From NCBI GenBank assembly GCA_947086925.1, contig CAMUAL010000041.1, positions 1 through 11,798 of the forward strand: a stretch of DNA of 11,798 nucleotides, written 5' to 3'. Below the pieces are notes generated by a model. It was not told the DNA's origin. It did no database searches and saw nothing but the letters and a program-made list of their open reading frames with translations. Position 1 is the stretch's first letter. Each line of letters starts with the position of its first letter. Made by a program: the position numbers and the translations under genes. Origin of the DNA: an uncultured Clostridia bacterium. Lineage in GTDB: Bacteria; Bacillota; Clostridia; Christensenellales; Pumilibacteraceae. Below are positions 6,809-11,798 of this stretch, piece by piece.

Positions 6809-8354
6809 CGGAATAAAAGTAACGCGTGGCATCCGTGATGGATGTATTATTCGAGTCGATACTTATGTTTGCCCAATCTTCGGCAGTGCCGTTATAGTAA
6901 ACTTTTTCAAGACCACTGCAACCATTAAACGCATAACGTCCGATACTTGTTACGCTATTCGGTATTGTTATGCTTGTTAAGCCACTGCAACCATTGAACG
7001 CATAATTACCGATAATTGTTACGCTATTCGGTATTGTTACGCTTGTTAAGCTTTTGCAACCATTAAACGCATCATTACCGATACTTGTTACGCTATTCGG
7101 TATTGTTATGCTTGTTAAGCCACTGCAACCCATAAACGCATAATTACCGATAATTGTTACGCTATTCGGTATTGTTACGCTTGTTAAGCTTTTGCAACCA
7201 TTAAACGCATCATTACCGATACTTGTTACGCTATTCGGAATTACCAAGTCGGTTACAAGCACATTGTTTAGGTATAAATTTGCCGAATAATACAGCGGAT
7301 TGGCCGAATTGCCATCAAGAGAAATTTTGCACCATGCCTCTATATCCGTTATATAAACGCCTTTTAAACTTTCGCAATAACGGAACGCATAACGTCCGAT
7401 ACTTGTTACGCTATTCGGTATTGTTACGCTTGTTAAGCTACTGCAATTATAAAACGCATAATCACCGATAATCGTTACGCTTTCGGGAATTACCAAGTCG
7501 GTTACAAGCGTATTGTTTAGGTATAAATTTTTTGCATAATACAGCGGATTGGTATTATAGCCGCCAAACGAAATTTTGCACCATGCCTTCATATCGGTTA
7601 TATACACGCCTTTTAAGCTAAGGCAACCATAAAACGCATCCTCCCCGATACTTGTCACGCTATCGTGTATTGTTACGCTTGTTAAGCTTATGCAACCAAT
7701 AAACGCAAAATCACCGATACTCGTTATACTATTCGGAATTATCAAGTCGGTTACAAGCGTATTGTTTAGGTATAAATTTTTTGCATAATACAGCGGATTG
7801 GTATGATTGCCGCCAAACGAAACTTTGCACCATGCCTCTATATCCGTTATATACACGCCTTTTAAGCTACGGCAATTATAAAACGCAAAATCGCCGATAC
7901 TCGTTACGCTACTCGGTATTGTAATGCTTTCTAAGTTAAGGCAATAATAAAACGCAAAATCACCGATAATTGTTACGGGCTTACCTTCGTATTCCGACGG
8001 TATAATAATATCGGTTTCCGCAACCAACATCATTCCCGTTACGGTATAGCTTTGGGCGTCGGGATTCAACTCATATCGCAATCCTTCCGTAGCATTCGGT
8101 TTTTGTCCGCATATGCAGTTGCCGTTTGAAAAATCGTGTTCGGCATAGCCGTCTTTTTGCGAAGTGTCGGTAGCCGAGCAATCAGGAGCCGTGCAGTTGT
8201 GCCAATGGTGCGTTTCGTCATACGCCCAATTCTGCGACCACTCATGCGCATGCTCGGGCGTCTGCTTGCCGTTATCGCCGCATGCAACCGACACAAACGC
8301 ACAAGTTATAACGCATATAAAAGATATTGCGGCGATTAAAAATTTTCTTTTCAT
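6741..8354 (-). CDS. BspA-type LRR_5 surface lipoprotein with tandem super-repeats
   Basis: A 537-residue exported protein. The signal peptide spans 1-24 with a probable lipid-anchor Cys25 (VSVACGD, a loose lipobox). Residues about 35-82 form a His/Cys/Trp-rich module (HAHEWSQNW, HHWHNC, CICG) seen in many Firmicutes surface proteins, perhaps metal-binding. LRR_5 repeats of 23 residues (SLTSVTIPNSVTSIGxxAFxGC) fill about 110-490. They are interrupted three times by a 37-residue insert (SLKGVYITDIEAWCK, then NPLYYAKNLYLNNTLVTDL). The C-terminal cap (VYYNGTAEDW) and tail (EEGNYWHYDNGGNVAEW) match the neighbouring LRR protein. The ATG at 8354 follows AAGGGG with about 5 nt spacing. It has its own promoter but no clear terminator. 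Surface adhesion or binding is the family role; the ligand is unknown. Confidence 0.92.
   Translation of the reverse strand: MKRKFLIAAISFICVITCAFVSVACGDNGKQTPEHAHEWSQNWAYDETHHWHNCTAPDCSATDTSQKDGYAEHDFSNGNCICGQKPNATEGLRYELNPDAQSYTVTGMMLVAETDIIIPSEYEGKPVTIIGDFAFYYCLNLESITIPSSVTSIGDFAFYNCRSLKGVYITDIEAWCKVSFGGNHTNPLYYAKNLYLNNTLVTDLIIPNSITSIGDFAFIGCISLTSVTIHDSVTSIGEDAFYGCLSLKGVYITDMKAWCKISFGGYNTNPLYYAKNLYLNNTLVTDLVIPESVTIIGDYAFYNCSSLTSVTIPNSVTSIGRYAFRYCESLKGVYITDIEAWCKISLDGNSANPLYYSANLYLNNVLVTDLVIPNSVTSIGNDAFNGCKSLTSVTIPNSVTIIGNYAFMGCSGLTSITIPNSVTSIGNDAFNGCKSLTSVTIPNSVTIIGNYAFNGCSGLTSITIPNSVTSIGRYAFNGCSGLEKVYYNGTAEDWANISIDSNNTSITDATRYFYSVTEPVEEGNYWHYDNGGNVAEW
6941..7216 (-). repeat. 138-bp tandem duplication inside the LRR gene
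   Basis: Copies 6941-7078 and 7079-7216 are nearly identical; the visible differences are around ccattgaac versus cccataaac. Each copy encodes two 23-residue LRRs. A third partial copy begins at 7217. The unit is in frame, so gain or loss of copies would keep the protein intact. Near identity at silent sites suggests a recent duplication. Confidence 0.9.
7122..7868 (-). repeat. Three tandem 249-bp (83-residue) LRR super-repeats
   Basis: Units run 7868-7620, 7619-7371 and 7370-7122 on the minus strand. Each has the SLKGVYITDxxAWCK insert with the NPLYY and LVTDL segments, then two LRRs. The spacing of the shared ttttaa(a/g)ct start marks (7362, 7611, 7860) is exactly 249 bp. The copies differ more than the 138-bp units, so they are older. 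Confidence 0.88.
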
Positions 8355-8456
8355 AATTACCCCTTTGCTTGCGAATTTTGCAGTATGTTCGTACTTGAAC
8401 TTAAAGACCGAAAATACTCCGATTTAATTATATTTATAGGCTATATGGGTACGAAT

Positions 8457-8485
8457 AGAATAACCCAAGCACCTTAAAATGTCAA
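8457..8485 (-). promoter_or_regulatory. Sigma-A promoter of LRR gene 6741-8354
   Basis: The minus strand reads TTGACA (8480-8485), a 17-bp spacer, then TATTCT (8457-8462; four of six consensus bases). The predicted start is near 8450, giving a leader of about 95 nt before the ATG at 8354. Confidence 0.75.
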
Positions 8486-8594
8486 GAAAAAATCGCTCCG
8501 CCAAAAACATCTCGTCCGCTTTTAACTTCCTCTGCCCCCTAAGTATGTTGCTATGGAATGTACGTTCTTCGCCGTTGTTTTATACGGTAATCGA
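8486..8594. other. Intergenic spacer between divergent promoters
   Basis: Between the LRR promoter and the dap-operon promoter I see no coding frame, RNA or clear operator. There is only a weak CCGT/ACGG inverted pair near 8570-8590. Confidence 0.5.
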
Positions 8595-8624
8595 TTGACA
8601 AGCGCGGCATAGGTGTGTTATTAT
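8595..8624 (+). promoter_or_regulatory. Promoter of the lysine riboswitch-asd-dapA-dapB operon
   Basis: TTGACA (8595-8600), an 18-bp spacer, then TATTAT (8619-8624) preceded by TGT, which is an extended -10 element. The expected start is near 8631, exactly where helix P1 of the riboswitch begins. Confidence 0.85.
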
Positions 8625-8630
8625 ACTTTT

Positions 8631-8809
8631 GTTAATGAGGAGCGTAGAGCATTATTAGTCGGGCAATATGCGTAAGCCGAACGAACCCGACGAAAGGGCA
8701 TCTACGCCGAAACGGTGTTGTGCTCGGCAATTTGCGCAGTGCCGTTGGGTGCGGAAGTTAATACTCCGCAACTGTCGTTAAGCCGCGCGCGGCAACGGAG
8801 TACATTAAC
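8631..8809 (+). promoter_or_regulatory. Lysine riboswitch (L-box) aptamer
   Basis: All hallmark elements can be traced. P1 is GTTAATG (8631-8637) with CATTAAC (8803-8809). P2 is GCGTAGA (8642-8648) with TCTACGC (8701-8707), and the upper stem is GTCGGG (8658-8663) with CCCGAC (8686-8691). P3 is AACGG (8711-8715) with CCGTT (8742-8746). P4 is TGCGGA (8750-8755) with TCCGCA (8765-8770). P5 is CGTT and GCCGC with GCGGC and AACG around 8776-8797. The L2-L3 kissing contact is GCCGA (8676-8680) with TCGGC (8724-8728). The conserved core GAAAGGG, then ACGCCGAA, matches the L-box. It senses lysine and controls asd-dapA-dapB. Confidence 0.97.
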
Positions 8810-8860
8810 CGAATCCGATTGATTTTTACGGCGGCGGTTATGTGCCGCCTTTTGTTTTTG
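8806..8860 (+). terminator. Riboswitch expression platform: antiterminator and terminator
   Basis: The terminator is GGCGGC (8830-8835) with GCCGCC (8844-8849), followed by TTTTGTTTTT. The antiterminator pairs TAACCG (8806-8811) with CGGTTA (8835-8840), helped by CCG (8815-8817) with CGG upstream. TAACCG shares TAAC with the P1 3' strand, so lysine-stabilised P1 frees the terminator arm (OFF), while without lysine the antiterminator forms (ON). Confidence 0.92.
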
Positions 8861-8902
8861 TTGCGGCAATCATATTAAAATAAATTTACAGGTAGGTTTA
8901 CA

Positions 8903-9898
8903 ATGAAAAAATACAATGTAGCGGTTGTAGGCGCAACGGGCATGGTAGGAAGAAAAATGCTCGAAGTTTTAGCCGAGCGCAAGATTCCCGTAGCCGAGCT
9001 TATCCCCTTTGCATCAAAGCACAGTGCCGGCGGAAAAATAACGTGGTGCGGACACGATTACACGGTTGTAGAGCTGACAAAAGAAAACGTGCGCGCGCGC
9101 AAAATCGATTACGCTCTTTTCTCGGCGGGAGCGTCGGTAAGCAAAGAGTTCGCGCCCATGTTTGCAGAGTGCGGCGCGGTGGTTATCGACAATTCGAGTC
9201 AGTGGCGTATGGACCCTTCCGTTCCGCTCGTAGTGCCCGAAGTAAACCCGCAAGACATAGCAAAAAATCACGGAATTATCGCAAACCCCAACTGCTCGAC
9301 CATTCAGGCGGTTGTTGCGCTTAATCCGCTTCACAAGGCGTTCGGCATTAAGCGCATTGTTTACTCTACGTATCAGGCGGTGTCGGGAGCGGGACTCGGC
9401 GGCTATAACGACCTTAAAAACGGGGTAAACGGCGAAGCTCCCAAAAAATTCCCCTTGCCCATTTTCGGAAACGTGATTCCGCACATAGACGTATTTTTGG
9501 ATAACGGCTACACAAAAGAAGAAGAAAAAATGATAAAAGAAACGCGCAAGATTATAGGCGACGACAGCCTTAAAATAACCGCAACTACGGTGCGCGTTCC
9601 CGTTTACTACGGTCACAGCGAAAGCATTAACGTGGAATTTAAATCACCCGTAACGCTCGAAAAAGTGCGCAACGCACTACTTAACGCCCCCGGCGTGGTT
9701 GTTATGGACGATACTCTTAAAGGCGTTTACCCCACTCCGCGCGAACTCGAAAACCGCGACGAAGTGTTTGTGGGACGAATCCGTCTTGACGACAGCGTTA
9801 GTAGCGGCGTAAACCTTTGGGTTGTAGCCGACAACATCCGCAAAGGTGCGGCTACGAACGCCGTTCAGATTTTGGAATATATTATATCCGATAAATAA
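8903..9898 (+). CDS. asd: Aspartate-semialdehyde dehydrogenase
   Basis: A 331-residue cytoplasmic enzyme of usual length that reduces aspartyl 4-phosphate to aspartate 4-semialdehyde with NADPH, the branch entry to lysine, threonine and methionine. The nucleotide-binding loop GATGMVG is at residues 10-16. DNSSQWRMDP (96-105) binds phosphate. The catalytic Cys131 is in NPNCSTIQ, Gln158 in STYQAVSGAG, and the general-base His238 in RVPVYYGHSE. All expected residues are present. ATG at 8903 follows an AGGTAGG site about 7 nt away. It is the first gene after the lysine riboswitch and 23 nt before dapA, so lysine excess should lower its transcription. Confidence 0.97.
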   Translation: MKKYNVAVVGATGMVGRKMLEVLAERKIPVAELIPFASKHSAGGKITWCGHDYTVVELTKENVRARKIDYALFSAGASVSKEFAPMFAECGAVVIDNSSQWRMDPSVPLVVPEVNPQDIAKNHGIIANPNCSTIQAVVALNPLHKAFGIKRIVYSTYQAVSGAGLGGYNDLKNGVNGEAPKKFPLPIFGNVIPHIDVFLDNGYTKEEEKMIKETRKIIGDDSLKITATTVRVPVYYGHSESINVEFKSPVTLEKVRNALLNAPGVVVMDDTLKGVYPTPRELENRDEVFVGRIRLDDSVSSGVNLWVVADNIRKGAATNAVQILEYIISDK

Positions 9899-9921
9899 AA
9901 CGATAAGGAGCGGAAAAAAGC

Positions 9922-10809
9922 ATGTCTTTATTCAAAGGCTGCGGCGTAGCGCTTGTTACGCCTTTTGACAAAAACGGCAACGTAAATTTCGAGGCACTCG
10001 ACGAACTGCTCACCCACGTAATAAAAGGCGGAGTGAGCGCATTGTTTGCGTGCGGCACTACGGGCGAGCCGAGCACCATGACGAAAGCCGAGCGTGAAAG
10101 CGTTATTTCGGCTTGCGTAAAAAAAGCAAACGGCAAAATTCCCGTATATGCGGGTAGCGGCGCAAACAACACGGCAGAGGCGGTGGCGTTTTCGCGCAGG
10201 TGCGAGGAACTGGGCGTAGACGGCTTACTTGTTGTAACCCCCTATTACAACAAATGCACGCAGGGCGGCGCATACTTACATTACAAAGCAATAAGCGACG
10301 CGGTTAATATTCCCATAATCGTTTACAACGTGCCCACCCGCACGGGCTTTAACCTAAGCCCGCAAACGGTGCTTAAACTGTGCGAGCTTAAAAATGTAAA
10401 GGGCATTAAAGAGGCAAGCGGCGACATTGACCAAATGCTCGAAGTTGCCCGGCTGATTCACGGCAAAATGGATTGGTACAGCGGCGACGACAGTCTTACC
10501 GTTCCCGCAATGAGCATAGGAGCCAAGGGCGTTATAAGCGTTGCGGCAAACGTGATTCCCGACACAATGAGCAAAATCACAAGCCTTTGCTTTGAAAACA
10601 AATATTCGGAAGCGGCAAAGCTCGGATTCGATATTAACCCGTTTGTTAAAAAGCTGTTTATCGAGGTTAATCCCATTCCGTGCAAAAAGGCACTCAATCT
10701 TATGGGAATTAACGCGGGCGCACCCCGACTCCCCTTAACCGAGCTCGAACCCGAACACACCGAGCTACTTAAAGCCGAAATGCAAAAGCTCGGAATAATA
10801 CATAAATAA
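9922..10809 (+). CDS. dapA: 4-hydroxy-tetrahydrodipicolinate synthase
   Basis: A 295-residue TIM-barrel class I aldolase that condenses pyruvate with aspartate semialdehyde, the first committed step of lysine and diaminopimelate synthesis. The Schiff-base lysine is K163 in GIKEASGD. The proton-relay residues T46/T47 (CGTTGEP), Y109 (TPYYN) and Y135 (VYNVPTRTG) are all present, as is the carboxylate-binding R140. Length is standard. ATG at 9922 follows AAGGAG (9905-9910). It lies between asd and dapB with short gaps (23 and 13 nt) and should be co-regulated by the riboswitch. Confidence 0.97.
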   Translation: MSLFKGCGVALVTPFDKNGNVNFEALDELLTHVIKGGVSALFACGTTGEPSTMTKAERESVISACVKKANGKIPVYAGSGANNTAEAVAFSRRCEELGVDGLLVVTPYYNKCTQGGAYLHYKAISDAVNIPIIVYNVPTRTGFNLSPQTVLKLCELKNVKGIKEASGDIDQMLEVARLIHGKMDWYSGDDSLTVPAMSIGAKGVISVAANVIPDTMSKITSLCFENKYSEAAKLGFDINPFVKKLFIEVNPIPCKKALNLMGINAGAPRLPLTELEPEHTELLKAEMQKLGIIHK

Positions 10810-10822
10810 ACGAGGTTATTTT

Positions 10823-11560
10823 ATGAATATATTTATTGTGGGAATAAACGGAAAAATGGGTCGCGTACTGTGCGAACGTGCGCCCGAACTCGGCGTTACC
10901 GTTTCGGGCGGACTCGATAAGGTAAGTTCGCCGCTTTACCCCACTTTTACGCGCGCCGCCGACGTAAACGTACCCGTAGACGCCGTAATCGACTTCTCAC
11001 GCCCCGAAACGCTCGGTGAGATAATCTCTCTGTGCAAAAAATACAACTGCCCGTGCGTGCTGTCTACAACCGGTTACAGAGCAAGCGACGAACAACAAAT
11101 ACGCAAGCTTGCGGAAAAAGTAGCGGTTTTCAAATCGGAAAATATGAGTTTGGGCGTGAACGCGCTGTCGATACTCGCCGGAAAAGCCGCCGAGATTTTA
11201 AAGGATTTCGACGTCGAAATTATCGAACGTCACCACAACCAAAAGGCCGACGCCCCCAGCGGCACGGCAAAACTACTTTGCCGCTCGGTTGAAAAAGGAC
11301 TCGCCTACTCTCCCGACTACGTTTACGGCAGAGAAGGAAACTGCAAGCGCAAGCCGCATGAAATAGGCGTTCACGCAATACGCGGCGGTTCAATCGTGGG
11401 CGAACACGAAATCGCGTTTTGCGGCTCGGACGAAGTTGTAACTCTGTCGCACTCGGCGGGAAGTCGCAAAATTTTCGCCGACGGCGCGCTTAAAGCGGCA
11501 AAATGGCTTACGGGCAAAAAAGCGGGACTTTACGACATGCACGACATGCTCGGACTGTAA
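10823..11560 (+). CDS. dapB: 4-hydroxy-tetrahydrodipicolinate reductase
   Basis: A 245-residue reductase that converts the DapA product to tetrahydrodipicolinate with NAD(P)H. The dinucleotide-binding loop VGINGKMG is at residues 6-13. The family signature EIIERHHNQKADAPSGTA is at 132-149, with catalytic H137 (and H138) and K141. STTGY at 81-85 and the C-terminal TLSHSAGSRKIFADGALKAA segment are also typical. The length is at the short end of the bacterial range, as in other Firmicutes forms. ATG at 10823 follows GAGGT (10812-10816), 13 nt after the dapA stop. It is the last gene before the terminator at 11689-11722, so the later DAP-pathway steps must be encoded elsewhere. Confidence 0.97.
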   Translation: MNIFIVGINGKMGRVLCERAPELGVTVSGGLDKVSSPLYPTFTRAADVNVPVDAVIDFSRPETLGEIISLCKKYNCPCVLSTTGYRASDEQQIRKLAEKVAVFKSENMSLGVNALSILAGKAAEILKDFDVEIIERHHNQKADAPSGTAKLLCRSVEKGLAYSPDYVYGREGNCKRKPHEIGVHAIRGGSIVGEHEIAFCGSDEVVTLSHSAGSRKIFADGALKAAKWLTGKKAGLYDMHDMLGL

Positions 11561-11688
11561 GCGTAAATAACGGTAATTAAGTTAAATCGGCTCATAAAGA
11601 CAATTACGAAAAAGACTGCGCACAAAGCGCGCTTCCCATAGGGAATTAAAAAACTAAATTATTAAGAGTTATACTTTCAAGCAAGGAC

Positions 11689-11722
11689 AAAAGCTCTCGA
11701 ACGATATGTTCGAGAGCTTTTT
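11689..11722 (+). terminator. Strong intrinsic terminator after asd-dapA-dapB
   Basis: AAAAGCTCTCGAAC (11689-11702) pairs perfectly over 14 bp with GTTCGAGAGCTTTT (11708-11721) around the loop GATAT, and ends in TTTTT. The leading A run would give a T run on the other strand, so it may work in both directions. It lies about 130 nt past dapB. Confidence 0.92.
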
Positions 11723-11735
11723 ACTACAAACCTTT

Positions 11736-11765
11736 TAGAAAGATAAATTGAAATTTAACTTTCTA
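11736..11765. repeat. AT-rich 30-bp palindrome, possible operator
   Basis: TAGAAAG-A-TAAATT on the left mirrors AATTTA-A-CTTTCTA on the right; 14 of 15 positions are symmetric (11743/11758 mismatch). It lies just past the dap terminator, and a TATAGT hexamer follows at 11768-11773. It could be a repressor site for a gene beyond the window, or only an AT-rich hairpin. Confidence 0.45.
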
Positions 11766-11798
11766 TGTATAGTGTAGGATATTGTTCAAGCAATCGCT

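Noticed and set aside
6941..7240. Regular repeats that could suggest a CRISPR array
   Set aside because: The 69/138-bp units are fully coding in one frame and translate to LRR_5 repeats; there are no unique spacers.
9014..9616. Long open frame antisense to asd (about 200 codons)
   Set aside because: It is a shadow of the asd gene; it has no ribosome binding site or recognisable motif. Similar antisense frames over the other genes were rejected for the same reason.
11633..11645. Perfect hairpin TTCCC-ATA-GGGAA as the dap operon terminator
   Set aside because: It has only 5 bp and is followed by an A-rich, not T-rich, stretch; the hairpin at 11689-11722 is far better.
11746..11773. Promoter for the next gene (TTGAAA with TATAGT)
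   Set aside because: The spacing is only 14 bp, too short for sigma-A; the TATAGT is noted only as context.

Overview
The window looks like chromosomal DNA of an uncultured Firmicute, most likely a gut-type member of the Clostridia. The clues are a lysine riboswitch in front of asd-dapA-dapB, BspA-type (LRR_5) surface leucine-rich-repeat lipoproteins, a YesL/DUF624 membrane protein, sigma-A promoters with 17-18 bp spacers, GGAGG-type ribosome binding sites and TTG start codons. Base composition is mid-GC in genes and AT-rich between them. I see no transposase, integrase, phage gene, CRISPR array, tRNA or rRNA.

Left part (1-4926, all minus strand): a tight cluster reads right to left as M20 amidohydrolase, YesL-like membrane protein with a long charged tail, class I SAM methyltransferase, TPR-repeat protein, and the start of a small acidic protein that runs off the window. 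Gaps are 1-24 nt, so it is probably one operon. The only promoter I can find (-35 at 4850-4855, -10 at 4827-4832) would start transcription almost exactly on the amidohydrolase ATG, which suggests a leaderless mRNA. The shared task of the cluster cannot be read from sequence.

Middle part (4893-8485, minus strand): two LRR_5 lipoprotein genes, each with its own sigma-A promoter. They share a C-terminal cap and tail at both protein and DNA level. The second (6741-8354) holds three 249-bp tandem super-repeats and a nearly identical 138-bp duplication. The first (4947-6524) has a perfect-consensus promoter (TTGACA-N17-TATAAT) followed by a leader of about 160 nt that ends in a terminator-like hairpin just before the ribosome binding site, so it may be controlled by attenuation. 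An ordinary terminator closes this gene.

Right part (8486-11722, plus strand): a divergent promoter starts a textbook lysine riboswitch. All five helices, the L2-L3 kissing complementarity, the antiterminator and the terminator can be traced. It controls asd, dapA and dapB, three consecutive steps from aspartyl phosphate to tetrahydrodipicolinate (lysine, diaminopimelate and peptidoglycan supply). A strong 14-bp stem terminator follows. The last bases hold an AT-rich 30-bp palindrome that may belong to the next gene.

The gene-free stretch 8355-8902 is accounted for by the leader and promoter of the LRR gene, about 110 bp with nothing recognisable, and the lysine riboswitch region. No wholly new system is evident. 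The best leads are the attenuator-like LRR leader, the leaderless operon start and the repeat-driven LRR gene.
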